In this document: piece by piece, positions 24,405 through 33,063 of the stretch | How the letters are laid out: the number at the start of each line of letters is the position of its first letter | Numbering within the stretch: the stretch's first letter is position 1 | Source: Micromonospora sp. NBRC 110009 | Lineage (GTDB): Bacteria > Actinomycetota > Actinomycetes > Mycobacteriales > Micromonosporaceae | Reading direction: 5' to 3' | Length of the DNA: 64,000 bases | NCBI RefSeq assembly: GCF_030518795.1 | Contig: NZ_CP130427.1 | Span: 6,200,001 to 6,264,000, forward strand | Translations under genes and position numbers: made by a program | Notes under the pieces: generated by a model | What the model was told of the DNA's origin: nothing | Seen by the model: only the letters and a program-made list of their open reading frames with translations | Database searches by the model: none

Positions 24405-26618
24405 ATGGGACACCTCCACCGCGGCGGCGTGCTCGCCGCCGTACTCGCTCTGGTGCTGACCACGACGGCGGCCGCGCCGGCCGCCGGCGCCACCCCCGAC
24501 CGCTACCGCAACCCGATCTCCGCCGACTTCGCCGACACCTTCGCCGACCCGGTGATCGTGCGCGGCGACGACGGCCTCTGGTACGCCTTCGGCACCTCCG
24601 ATCCGCTGCGCGAGGGCGAACGCCAGGCGCACCGGGTGCCGATCGCCCGCTCCGCCGACCTCGTCGACTGGACGTCCGTCGGGGACGCCTTCGCCCCCGG
24701 CCAGCGCCCGTCCTGGGCCGCCGCCGGGGCGGCGTTCTGGGCGCCCGACGTGCGTCGGGTCGCCGGCCACTGGGTCATGTACGTGACCGTCACCGACACC
24801 ACCGTCTCCGGCGACACCTTCGACACCGCCGTCGGGGCCGCCACCGCGCCCACCCCGGCCGGGCCGTGGACGTTCGCCGACGAGCCCGTGATCGCCCCGC
24901 GTCCCGGCGGGGGCGGCGGCTACCTCTGGACCATCGACCCGAGCCAGTTCACCGACAGCGACGGCCGGAACTACCTCTACTACGGCAGCTACTACGGCGG
25001 CGTCTCGGTCACCGAACTGTCCCCGGACGGGCTGCGGGCGGTCGGCGCGCCGACCCTGGTGGCGATCGACAACAAGTTCGAGGGCAGCTACGTGGTGCGC
25101 CACGACGGCTGGTACTACCTCTTCGCCTCCACGGCGAACTGCTGCGCCGGGCCGGCCACCGGCTACTCCGTCCAGGTCGGCCGGTCCCGCAGCCCGCGCG
25201 GGCCGTTCGTGGACCGCGACGGCCAGCGGCTCGACGTCTCCCGGGCCGGCGGCACCCCGGTGCTCACCCAGAACGGCAACCGCTGGATCGGCACCGGGCA
25301 CAACGCGGTGCTGACCGACCTGTCCGGCCAGGACTGGATCGTCTACCACGCGATCGACCGGGCCGACCCCTACCTGGACGAGCCGTTCGGCATCAACGAG
25401 CGGCCCATGCTGCTGGACCGCCTCGACTGGGTGGCCGGCTGGCCGACGGTGAACGCCGGCGCCGGCCCCTCCGACGGGCCCCGGCCCGCGCCGGTCACCA
25501 CTGGCCGCCCCGACGCCCGCTTCGACTCGGCCGACCTCACCGGCTGGCGGGCGGACGGCGCCTGGCGGGTGGACGCCGGCCAGGTCACCGGCACCGGCAC
25601 GCTGACCAGCCGTGCCGCCGTGGGCGGGGACGTGCGCGCGGAGGCCGACCTGCGGCTGGCCGGCGCGGCCGCCGCCGGGCTGCGACTGGGCCGGGTGGAC
25701 GTCCGGATCGACGGCGGCCGGCTCAGCGTCCGGGAGGCCGGCGGGGCGACGGCGGAGACGGCGCTGCCCGCCGGGGTCGACCTCACCGACCCGCACAACC
25801 TGGCCGTCGAGGTACGCGGCCGGCAGCTCGTCGCCGAGCTGAGCCCGGCCCGCCTCGGCGACCAGCTCGCCGTGGTGACGCTGGCCCTGACCCGCCCGGC
25901 GGCCGGGCCGCTCGCCCTGCTCGCGGAGGGCGGCCCGGCCGCCTTCGACAACGTCAGCGCGGCCCGGCTGTACCGTCCGGTCCGGCACACCGCCGCCCCG
26001 CCGACGGTCGGCCCGCTGCTGCCCGGCTGGTCGGACGAGTTCACCGACGGGTTGGACCCGGCCTGGCGGTGGATCCGGCCCAACCCGGCGGCCACCGTCG
26101 CCGACGGCGCGCTGCGCTGGCCGGTGGAGCCGACGGACCTCGTCGGCACCGGGAACACCGCGGGCGTGCTGCTGCGCGAGGCCCCGGCCGGCGACTACGT
26201 GGCGGAGACCAGGGTCACCCTCGACCTCGGCGCGGACAGCGTCCGCAACTACCAGCAGGCGGGCCTGGTGGCGTATGTGGACGACGACCGGTTCGCCCGG
26301 CTGGCTCAGGTGGCCATCTGGAACACCCGCCAGGTCGAGTACGGCTACGAGCTGCCCTTCGCCGGCCGGCCCGTGTACGGCGGCAGCATCGTCGGCACCC
26401 CGGCCACCACCACCTGGCTGCGGCTGGCCCACCACGTCGACCCGGTCACCGGCGAGCACGAGTTCCGGGCCGGTTCCAGCCGGGACGGCACGCACTGGAC
26501 CTGGGGCGCGGTGTGGACCTTCCCGGCCGACACCACGCCCCGGATCGGCCTGGTCGCGCACGGGGGCGCCACGCCGCCGGTGACCGCCGAGTTCGACTAC
26601 CTGCGGTTCTACCGCTGA
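24405..26618 (+). CDS. secreted GH43 glycosidase with C-terminal lectin-like domain
   Basis: Exported enzyme of 737 residues. A Sec signal covers 1-30 (ending AGA). Residues 30-350 form a five-bladed GH43 propeller acting on arabinan, xylan or related side chains. Catalytic candidates are the Asp in FADPVIVRGDDG (general base), the Asp in WTIDPSQF (pKa modulator) and the Glu in KFEGSYVVR (acid). Residues 365-525 form a beta-sandwich of the laminin-G/DUF1080-like type, and 540-737 a DUF1349-like concanavalin fold ending in FDYLRFYR. The gene stands alone, probably controlled from the dyad at 24337. Exact polysaccharide specificity is unknown. Confidence 0.85.
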   Translation: MGHLHRGGVLAAVLALVLTTTAAAPAAGATPDRYRNPISADFADTFADPVIVRGDDGLWYAFGTSDPLREGERQAHRVPIARSADLVDWTSVGDAFAPGQRPSWAAAGAAFWAPDVRRVAGHWVMYVTVTDTTVSGDTFDTAVGAATAPTPAGPWTFADEPVIAPRPGGGGGYLWTIDPSQFTDSDGRNYLYYGSYYGGVSVTELSPDGLRAVGAPTLVAIDNKFEGSYVVRHDGWYYLFASTANCCAGPATGYSVQVGRSRSPRGPFVDRDGQRLDVSRAGGTPVLTQNGNRWIGTGHNAVLTDLSGQDWIVYHAIDRADPYLDEPFGINERPMLLDRLDWVAGWPTVNAGAGPSDGPRPAPVTTGRPDARFDSADLTGWRADGAWRVDAGQVTGTGTLTSRAAVGGDVRAEADLRLAGAAAAGLRLGRVDVRIDGGRLSVREAGGATAETALPAGVDLTDPHNLAVEVRGRQLVAELSPARLGDQLAVVTLALTRPAAGPLALLAEGGPAAFDNVSAARLYRPVRHTAAPPTVGPLLPGWSDEFTDGLDPAWRWIRPNPAATVADGALRWPVEPTDLVGTGNTAGVLLREAPAGDYVAETRVTLDLGADSVRNYQQAGLVAYVDDDRFARLAQVAIWNTRQVEYGYELPFAGRPVYGGSIVGTPATTTWLRLAHHVDPVTGEHEFRAGSSRDGTHWTWGAVWTFPADTTPRIGLVAHGGATPPVTAEFDYLRFYR

Positions 26619-26626
26619 TCCCCGGG

Positions 26627-26655
26627 CCGGGGCCGTCCACCGCGGGCGGCCCCGG
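26627..26655. terminator. hairpin between converging genes
   Basis: CCGGGGCCG and CGGCCCCGG form a 9-bp perfect stem with an 11-base loop between the end of the GH43 gene and the end of the RNA ligase-like gene. Confidence 0.55.
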
Positions 26656-26660
26656 GCGGG

Positions 26661-27194
26661 TCAGCCACCGGGGTGCGGGCAGGCCGGGACCAGGTCGCTG
26701 ACCGTACGGCTCTCGCTGTCGTAGCTGCGCGCGGCGACGAACTCCCCGGTGGCGCGGTCGACGCCGGCCACCGCCCGGGCCCGGCGCCGGTCGGCGCCGC
26801 GGAACCGCAGCGCCAGGCTCAGGTGCGGGACCCAGTGCCCGGGCAGCTGCCAGGGCTGCGGGCCGGGCGCCTCGGCGAGCACGTCCCAGACCGCCCGGTG
26901 CAGGGCAGTCAGCTGGGGCGCGGGCCGGACCAGCCAGACCAGCGGCGCGGTGCCGTCGAGCACCGTCACCCGGTCGAGGCGGGCCGGCAGGGGCAGCGCC
27001 GCGTCACAGAGGTCGGCGAGGCGCTGCTCGGCCCCGGGCGGGAACTCGTCCACCGAGGCGAGGGTCAGGTGCGGCCGGTTGGTGGGGTGCGTGTTGCGGG
27101 CCAGGCTGGGCAGACCGGCCTCGGCCAACCGCTGCCAGACCCCCCGTACCGCCTCCTCCAGCTCCGGGGAACAGAGCAGCTCGACCGTCCGCAC
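26661..27194 (-). CDS. 2'-5' RNA ligase/2H phosphoesterase family protein
   Basis: Small cytosolic protein of 177 residues with the two-histidine phosphoesterase fold. The two active-site repeats are PHLTLA (His42) and PHLSLA (His124), about 80 residues apart as expected. Members hydrolyse or form 2',5'-phosphodiester or cyclic phosphate bonds; the physiological role in actinobacteria is unclear. The length is normal. It is convergent with the GH43 gene and divergent from the deaminase gene, with only 57 bp between the two starts. Confidence 0.85.
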   Translation of the reverse strand: MRTVELLCSPELEEAVRGVWQRLAEAGLPSLARNTHPTNRPHLTLASVDEFPPGAEQRLADLCDAALPLPARLDRVTVLDGTAPLVWLVRPAPQLTALHRAVWDVLAEAPGPQPWQLPGHWVPHLSLALRFRGADRRRARAVAGVDRATGEFVAARSYDSESRTVSDLVPACPHPGG

Positions 27195-27251
27195 GCCGTC
27201 AGGCTAGTCGCCGGCGGTGTGCCGTGACGTCCCGTGGGGAATGCGCACCGG

Positions 27252-27680
27252 ATGAGCGTGCTGACCCTGACCGACGAACGCCACCTGCGCCGGGCCATCG
27301 CACTGGCCGCCACCGCCCGGGACGCCGGGGACGGGCCGTTCGGCTCGCTGCTGGTCGACGCCGACGGGCGGGTGCTGGCCGAGGAGGTCAACACCGAGCG
27401 GACCGACGGCGACATCACCGCGCACCCGGAGCTGAAACTGGCCCGCTGGGCGGCCCGACACCTCTCCCCCGACGCGGCCGCCGTCGCGACCATGTACACG
27501 AGCTGCCAGCCCTGCGGCATGTGCGCCACCGCGATCGAGCGCTCCGCCCTGGGCCGGGTGGTGTACGCGCTCAGCGCCGACCAGCTGGCGCAGTTGCGTC
27601 CGGTGCCCCCGACCACGCCGGTGGCGTACGCCGGTCCGGCGCTGCTCGCCGAGGCCCGGGTGCCGGTCGAGGCGGGCTGA
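27252..27680 (+). CDS. cytidine/deoxycytidylate deaminase-family nucleoside deaminase
   Basis: Zinc hydrolase of 142 residues in the TadA/guanine deaminase branch. The first zinc and proton-shuttle motif is HPELK (His58, Glu60), a variant of the usual HAE. The second is QPCGMC (Cys88, Cys91). Substrates in this branch include guanine, cytosine-type bases and tRNA adenosine. The tRNA-specific C-terminal helix of TadA is missing, so a free base or nucleoside substrate is more likely. An alternative ATG at 27234 adds six residues. It stands alone, divergent from the RNA ligase-like gene. Confidence 0.83.
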   Translation: MSVLTLTDERHLRRAIALAATARDAGDGPFGSLLVDADGRVLAEEVNTERTDGDITAHPELKLARWAARHLSPDAAAVATMYTSCQPCGMCATAIERSALGRVVYALSADQLAQLRPVPPTTPVAYAGPALLAEARVPVEAG

Positions 27681-27743
27681 GCGGGCCGCGCGGGCGGAGC
27701 CGGGCCGCGACCAGTCCGGCCACCCCGCGCCGCACGCGCGACC

Positions 27744-27923
27744 TTAGAGCCAGCCGGCCTCGCGGGCGATCCGCACCGCCTCGCCGGGTGGCTGGGGCAC
27801 GGGGCCTGGGATCTGGCGCACCACCGCACCGGCCGGGTGGTGCCCCGCGGATACGCGGAGTGGTGTGGGGTGCTCGACGCCGCCGTGGGCGTCAGCGCCG
27901 TGCTGGCCTTGCTGGTCGCGTGA
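27744..27923. pseudogene. junction of two gene-end scraps
   Basis: On the minus strand 27744-27790 encodes GEAVRIAREAGWL then a stop, which looks like a protein C-terminus. It butts against a plus-strand scrap, 27789-27923, encoding LGHGAWDLAHHRTGRVVPRG followed by YAEWCGVLDAAVGVSAVLAL and a stop, the end of a small membrane protein of a recognisable type. Neither has an upstream body. The abutting C-termini suggest a deletion that fused two former convergent genes. Confidence 0.45.
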
Positions 27924-28010
27924 CCCTGGCGGGCGACTCGAGACGTGGCGGGGCCGACGGTTGTACCGGTCGCCGCGACGGGGCGTCGGCGGTGATGAAA
28001 GGCTTGCCGC

Positions 28011-29735
28011 ATGAGCGCCGCGCCAACCCCGACCGACCCCACCACCGACGAGACGCCCGCCTTCGCGGATCTCGGACTGCGCCCCGAGCTGCTGGGCGCC
28101 CTGACCGCCCTCGGCTACGAGGAGCCGACCCCGATCCAGCGCGAGGCGATCCCGCCGCTGCTCGCCGGCCAGGACCTGCTGGGCCAGGCGGCGACCGGTA
28201 CGGGCAAGACGGCCGCGTTCGCCCTGCCGCTGCTGCAGCGGATGCCCGACGGGCGGACGGGCGGCGACCCGGTGTCGCTGGTGCTGGTGCCCACCCGGGA
28301 GCTGGCGGTGCAGGTCTCCGAGGCGTTCCACCGCTACGGCAAGGACCTGGGCGCCCGGGTCCTGCCGATCTACGGCGGCCAGCCGATCGGCCGTCAGCTC
28401 CGCGCCCTCGACGGCGGCGTGGACGTGGTGGTGGCGACGCCGGGCCGGGCGCTGGACCACATCGCCCGCGGCACCCTGCGGCTGGCCTCGCTGGCCACGG
28501 TGGTGCTGGACGAGGCGGACGAGATGCTCGACATGGGCTTCGCCGAGGACATCGAGGCGATCCTGGAGCACGCCCCGGCCGAGCGGCAGACCGTGCTGTT
28601 CTCCGCGACCATGCCGGCGCGCATCGACGGGCTGGCCCGGCAGCACCTGACCGACCCGGTGCGTATCCAGATCGAGCGCGAGCGGCCGGTGGCCGGCGAG
28701 GCGCCCCGGGTGCGGCAGGGCGCGTACATCGTGGCGCGGGCGCACAAGCCGGCGGCGCTGGGCCGGGTGCTGGACGTGGAGTCGCCCACCGCGGCGATCG
28801 TCTTCTGCCGCAGCCGGGAGGAGGTGGACCGGCTCACCGAGACGATGAACGGCCGGGGTTACCGGGCCGAGGCGCTGCACGGCGGGATGAGCCAGGAGCA
28901 GCGGGACCGGGTGATGGGCCGGCTCCGCGCGGGCACCGCGGACCTGCTGGTGGCCACCGACGTGGCGGCGCGCGGGCTGGACGTCGAGCAGCTCACCCAC
29001 GTGGTCAACTACGACGTCCCGTCGGCGCCGGAGTCGTACGTGCACCGGATCGGCCGGGTGGGCCGGGCCGGCCGGGAGGGCGTCGCGATCACCCTCGCCG
29101 AGCCGCGGGAGCACCGGATGCTCAAGACCATCGAGCGGGTCACCGGCCAGCGGATCGCCGTCGACAAGATCCCGACGGTGGCGGACCTGCGGACCCGGCG
29201 GCTGGAGCTGACCCAGGCGGCGCTGCGGGAGTCGCTGCTGGAGGACGACCTGGAGCCGGTTCGGGCGATCGTGGAGTCGCTGACCGACGAGTTCGACCTG
29301 ATGGAGGTGGCGCTCGCCGCGGTGAAGCTGGCCCACGAGGCCACCCTGCCCGGCACCGCCGATGAGGAGGAGGAGATCCCGCAGGTCGCGGCCCGCCCGC
29401 CGCGGGAGGCCCGGCCGGGGTACGAGCGGCGCGGCGGCGGTCGCCCCCGCCCCGGGGGCACCACGCAGGTCTTCATCGGGTTGGGCCGGCGCGCCGGGGT
29501 CCGGCCGCAGGACCTGGTCGGGGCGATCACCGGGGAGACCCGGGTCAGCGGCCGGGACATCGGCTCGATCGAGATCGCCGACCGGTTCTCCCTGGTGGAG
29601 GTTCCGTATGCGGTCGCCGACGAGGTGATCCAGGCGCTGCGGGGCAGCACCATCAAGGGCCGCAAGGCGACCGTACGCCGGGACCGGGACGGCTTCGACG
29701 GCCGAGACCGACCGGAGCGCCGGGACCGCCACTGA
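28011..29735 (+). CDS. deaD: DEAD-box RNA helicase (DeaD/CsdA-like)
   Basis: ATP-dependent RNA helicase of 574 residues for structured RNA and ribosome assembly, often cold- or stress-linked. The Q motif region (FADLGL, EPTPIQREAIP) is followed by Walker A AATGTGKT, the PTRELAVQ motif, the DEAD box VVLDEADEMLDMGF, SATMP, and in the second RecA domain VFCRSREEVDRL, ATDVAARGLDV and HRIGRVGRAG. Residues about 480-560 form a DbpA-type RNA-binding RRM (VFIGLGRRAGVRPQDLVGAI onward). GAAAGG precedes ATG 28011. The gene stands alone before the repeat cluster and the converging lon gene. Confidence 0.93.
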   Translation: MSAAPTPTDPTTDETPAFADLGLRPELLGALTALGYEEPTPIQREAIPPLLAGQDLLGQAATGTGKTAAFALPLLQRMPDGRTGGDPVSLVLVPTRELAVQVSEAFHRYGKDLGARVLPIYGGQPIGRQLRALDGGVDVVVATPGRALDHIARGTLRLASLATVVLDEADEMLDMGFAEDIEAILEHAPAERQTVLFSATMPARIDGLARQHLTDPVRIQIERERPVAGEAPRVRQGAYIVARAHKPAALGRVLDVESPTAAIVFCRSREEVDRLTETMNGRGYRAEALHGGMSQEQRDRVMGRLRAGTADLLVATDVAARGLDVEQLTHVVNYDVPSAPESYVHRIGRVGRAGREGVAITLAEPREHRMLKTIERVTGQRIAVDKIPTVADLRTRRLELTQAALRESLLEDDLEPVRAIVESLTDEFDLMEVALAAVKLAHEATLPGTADEEEEIPQVAARPPREARPGYERRGGGRPRPGGTTQVFIGLGRRAGVRPQDLVGAITGETRVSGRDIGSIEIADRFSLVEVPYAVADEVIQALRGSTIKGRKATVRRDRDGFDGRDRPERRDRH

Positions 29736-29740
29736 GCGGT

Positions 29741-29873
29741 AAGGAGGGGCCCCTTCTTAACGCCTTCGGTAGAGGAAGGGCCCCCTGTTAACGCCCCCAC
29801 CGGAGGCGAGAGCGCGGCGTGTTAAGCGGGGCCCCCTGCTATGCACGAGGCGTTAACAGGGGGCCCCTCCTTT
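29741..29873. repeat. cluster of four GGGGCCCC/GTTAAC repeat units
   Basis: Four related units lie in 130 bp: AAGGAGGGGCCCCTTCTTAA at 29741, AGGAAGGGCCCCCTGTTAAC at 29773, GTTAAGCGGGGCCCCCTGCT at 29821, and GTTAACAGGGGGCCCCTCCT at 29852. Units 1-2 and 3-4 face each other; the outermost AAGGAGGGGCCCC (29741-29753) and GGGGCCCCTCCTT (29860-29872) are perfect complements. Placed between the ends of deaD and lon they can act as a two-way terminator. Such GTTAAC-GGGCCCC units recur in Micromonospora intergenic DNA, to my knowledge. Confidence 0.75.
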
Positions 29874-29877
29874 CACC

Positions 29878-32214
29878 TCAGGCCGCGGCGAGCGGCTGAC
29901 CGCCGAGGGTCTCCGCGTCGACGTCGGCCGGGCGCAGCGCCAGGGCGAGCACGTCGGCGACGTCGGCGAGGGTGTGGATGGCCAGCGCCGAACGCACCTC
30001 GGCCGGCAGGTCGTCCAGGTCCGGCTCGTTGCGCTTCGGGATGATCACCTCGGTCAGGCCGGCCCGGTGCGCGGCGAGCAGCTTCTGTTTCACGCCGCCG
30101 ATGGGCAGCACCCGGCCGGAGAGCGTCACCTCACCGGTCATCCCGAACTCCGGGCGGACCGGCCGGCCGGTGACCAGGGACGCCAGCGCGGTGACCATGG
30201 TGATGCCGGCGCTCGGGCCGTCCTTGGGCACCGCGCCCGCCGGGAAGTGCACGTGGATCCGCCGCCCGGCGAGGGCGTTCGGGTCGATGCCGAGGCGCCG
30301 CCCGTTGGAGCGCAGGTAGGACAGCGCGATATGCGCCGACTCCTTCATCACGTCGCCGAGCTGACCGGTGAGGGTCAGCCCCGGCTCGCCCTCCATGCTG
30401 GTGGCCTCGATGAACAGCACGTCTCCGCCGGCTCCGGTGACCGCCAGGCCGGTGGCCACGCCGGGCACCGCCGTCCGCTCGGCCGACTCCGGGGTGAACT
30501 TGGGCCGGCCCAGGTAGCGGGCGAGGTTGTCGGTGTCGACGCGGACCGGCGCCGGGTCGGACGCCAGGGCCACCGTGACCTTGCGCAGGATCTTCGCCAG
30601 GGCCCGTTCGAGCTGCCGGACGCCGGCCTCCCGGGTGTACTCCCCGGCGATGAGGGCCAGTGCGCCGTCGGCGACGGTGACCTCCTCGGCGGTCAGTCCG
30701 GCCCGCTCCCGCTGCCGCGGCAGCAGGTGGTCGCGGGCGATGGCCACCTTCTCGTCCTCGGTGTAGCCGTCCAGGGTGACCAGCTCCATCCGGTCCAGCA
30801 GCGGCCCGGGGATGCTCTCCACCACGTTCGCGGTGCTCAGGAAGAGCACGTCGGACAGGTCGAGGTCGACCTCCAGGTAGTGGTCCCGGAAGGTGTGGTT
30901 CTGCGCCGGGTCGAGCACCTCCAGCAGGGCGGCGGCCGGGTCGCCGGAGTAGCCGACGGCCAGCTTGTCGACCTCGTCGAGGAGCACGACCGGGTTCATC
31001 GAGCCGGCCTCGCGCAGGGCGCGGACGATCCGGCCGGGCAGCGCCCCCACGTAGGTGCGCCGGTGACCGCGGATCTCCGCCTCGTCGCGGACACCACCGA
31101 GGGAGACCCGGACGAAGTTGCGGCCGAGCGCCCGGGCGACGGACTCGCCGAGGCTGGTCTTGCCGACACCGGGCGGGCCGGCCAGGGCGAGCACCGCGCC
31201 GGAGCCGCGCCCACCGACCACGCCGAGGTTGCGCTCCGCGCGCCGGTTGCGCACCGCCAGGTACTCGAGGATCCGGTCCTTCACGTCGGCCAGGCCGGCG
31301 TGGTCGGCGTCGAGCACCGCGCGGGCCGCGACCAGGTCGGTGTTGTCCTCGGTACGCGTGTTCCACGGCATCTCGAGGACGGTGTCCAGCCAGGTACGGA
31401 TCCAGCCCGCCTCCGGGGAGGCGTCGCTGGCCCGCTCCAGCTTGCCGACCTCGCGCAGGGCCGCCTCGCGGACCTTCTCCGGCAGGTCGGCGGACTCGAC
31501 CCGGGACCGGTAGTCGGCGGAGCCGTCCGGCTCGTCCTCGCCGAGCTCCTTGCGAATCGCGGCAAGCTGCTGGCGGAGCAGGAACTCCCGCTGGGACTTC
31601 TCCAGCCCCTCGCGGACGTCGCTGTTGATCTGCTCGGTGACCTCCTGCTCGGCCAGGTGCTCCTTCACCCAGCCGACCAGCAGCTCCAGCCGGGCGGTCA
31701 CGTCCGGGGCGGCGAGCAGCTCGGTCTTCTGCGCCAGGCTGAGCCAGGGCGCGTAGCCGGCCGCGTCGGCCAGCTCGGAGAGGTCGGTCATCCGCTCCAT
31801 GGCGTCGATGACCTGCCACGCGCCGCGCTGCTGGAGGACCGAGGTCATCAGCGCGCGGTACTCACGGGCGAGTTCCCGGGCCCGGCCGGCCGGGGCGGGT
31901 TCGTCGAGTTGGGTCGCCTCGACCCAGAGGGCGGCGCCGGGGCCGGGCACGCCGGAGCCGATCCGGGCCCGGGACAGGCCACGGATCACCGCGGCGGGCT
32001 CGCCGCTGGGCAGCCGGCCGACCTTCTCGATGAGGGCGATCGCGCCGACGGAGCCGTACTCGCCGTCGATGCGGGGCACGGCGAGGAGCTTCTTGTCGCC
32101 GGTGGCCCGGGCCGCGTCGACCGCGGCCTGCGTGGTCGGGTCGAGGGTCACCGGGATGACCATGCCCGGGAGCAGGACGGCGTCGGTCAGGGGCAGTACC
32201 GGAAGAGTTGCCAT
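29878..32214 (-). CDS. lon: ATP-dependent Lon protease
   Basis: Cytosolic AAA+ serine protease of 778 residues degrading misfolded and regulatory proteins. The N-terminal substrate domain starts LPVLPLTDAVLLPGMVIPV. Walker A is GPPGVGKTS, Walker B VVLLDEVDKL, and sensor arginines follow. The C-terminal protease domain has the catalytic Ser in PKDGPSAGITM and the Lys in PIGGVKQKLLAAHRAG. ATG 32214 gives the canonical start. A HAIR-type inverted repeat (32238-32256) lies just upstream, matching HspR-controlled lon in Streptomyces. It converges on deaD across the repeat cluster. Confidence 0.95.
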   Translation of the reverse strand: MATLPVLPLTDAVLLPGMVIPVTLDPTTQAAVDAARATGDKKLLAVPRIDGEYGSVGAIALIEKVGRLPSGEPAAVIRGLSRARIGSGVPGPGAALWVEATQLDEPAPAGRARELAREYRALMTSVLQQRGAWQVIDAMERMTDLSELADAAGYAPWLSLAQKTELLAAPDVTARLELLVGWVKEHLAEQEVTEQINSDVREGLEKSQREFLLRQQLAAIRKELGEDEPDGSADYRSRVESADLPEKVREAALREVGKLERASDASPEAGWIRTWLDTVLEMPWNTRTEDNTDLVAARAVLDADHAGLADVKDRILEYLAVRNRRAERNLGVVGGRGSGAVLALAGPPGVGKTSLGESVARALGRNFVRVSLGGVRDEAEIRGHRRTYVGALPGRIVRALREAGSMNPVVLLDEVDKLAVGYSGDPAAALLEVLDPAQNHTFRDHYLEVDLDLSDVLFLSTANVVESIPGPLLDRMELVTLDGYTEDEKVAIARDHLLPRQRERAGLTAEEVTVADGALALIAGEYTREAGVRQLERALAKILRKVTVALASDPAPVRVDTDNLARYLGRPKFTPESAERTAVPGVATGLAVTGAGGDVLFIEATSMEGEPGLTLTGQLGDVMKESAHIALSYLRSNGRRLGIDPNALAGRRIHVHFPAGAVPKDGPSAGITMVTALASLVTGRPVRPEFGMTGEVTLSGRVLPIGGVKQKLLAAHRAGLTEVIIPKRNEPDLDDLPAEVRSALAIHTLADVADVLALALRPADVDAETLGGQPLAAA

Positions 32215-32237
32215 CGAACACCTGCTATCACGTTGGG

Positions 32238-32256
32238 TTGAGCGTGACAGGCTCAA
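32238..32256 (-). promoter_or_regulatory. HAIR-like HspR operator at lon
   Basis: TTGAGC-N7-GCTCAA is a perfect inverted repeat, one base per arm away from the HAIR core (TTGAGT-N7-ACTCAA) bound by the heat-shock repressor HspR. It lies 24-42 bp upstream of the lon start, where it can cover the promoter. HspR itself is not in the window. Confidence 0.7.
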
Positions 32257-32461
32257 GTAACAAACCATGCCCCTTGTTCCGGGCTGTGACCCACGCCACT
32301 CCCACCGGCGCCCCCGGTGCGGCCCGTGGCGCACCGACCCGCCATTCCGCAGGGCCGGATTTGCCGACCCGCCGAATGGCGAACGGCGGTATTGTTGCGA
32401 ATTTGCCACGCCATAGGTCAAACTCTTAACCACACCCCGCCCGACACAGGGAGTAATGGCG

Positions 32462-32809
32462 ATGGCAAGGAAAGTAATCACCGTTCTGACCGACGACCTG
32501 GACGGCGGAAAGGCCGACCGGACCGTCGAGTTCAGCCTGGACGGCGTGGCGTACACGATCGACGTCTCCGACGAGAACGCCGGCGTCCTGCGCAAGGCCC
32601 TCGACCCGTACATCAGCGCTGGCAGGCGGATTGGGCGTGGGCCGGTGGAGACCGGGCGGGCGGCGCGGCGGACGACCGGCCCGGCCACCTCGGGAATGGA
32701 CCGCGAGCAGAACCGCGCCATCCGGGAATGGGCCGTGAAGAACGGCTACGAGATTTCCGAGCGGGGCCGCATCCCGGTGTCGGTGGTGGAGGCGTACAAG
32801 AACCGCTGA
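32462..32809 (+). CDS. lsr2: Lsr2 nucleoid-associated silencer
   Basis: Small DNA-bridging protein of 115 residues, the actinobacterial H-NS counterpart that silences AT-rich and horizontally acquired DNA. The N-terminal dimerisation domain begins MARKVITVLTDDLDGGKADR. A basic linker (SAGRRIGRGPVETGRAARRT) joins the C-terminal AT-hook-like DNA-binding domain (EQNRAIREWAVKNGYEISER then GRIPVSVVEAY), whose RGR loop enters the minor groove. ATG 32462 is preferred because AGGGAG lies 8 bases upstream and the protein then starts as in other Lsr2; ATG 32456 is too close to the ribosome site. The upstream region is relatively AT-rich. Confidence 0.94.
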   Translation: MARKVITVLTDDLDGGKADRTVEFSLDGVAYTIDVSDENAGVLRKALDPYISAGRRIGRGPVETGRAARRTTGPATSGMDREQNRAIREWAVKNGYEISERGRIPVSVVEAYKNR

Positions 32810-32835
32810 GCCGTCCCGGATCACCGTTGGGCATC

Positions 32836-32869
32836 CCGGGGTCACGCTGAGAATTGGGCGTGGCCCCGG
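32836..32869 (+). terminator. hairpin after lsr2
   Basis: A 12-bp stem with one G-U pair (CCGGGGTCACGC against GCGTGGCCCCGG) and a 10-base loop lies 27 bp after the stop, followed by CGGTTTTCC. The remaining stretch to 33063 shows nothing further. Confidence 0.65.
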
Positions 32870-33063
32870 CGGTTTTCCGGGCGTTAACAATTTTCAGCCG
32901 CAGGGGACCCGCCAGCGTCCCGGTCCGGCCCGGGCGCCGACCGCCATCTGGATCGGCGTCCGGCGGTCCGCGGACGTCACATCGGCCCCCCGCGCGTACC
33001 GGCCCGACACCGACGGGCGGGGCCCTCCAGGCTGCGCCCGGGCGGCCCCGACCGTCGTGACGA

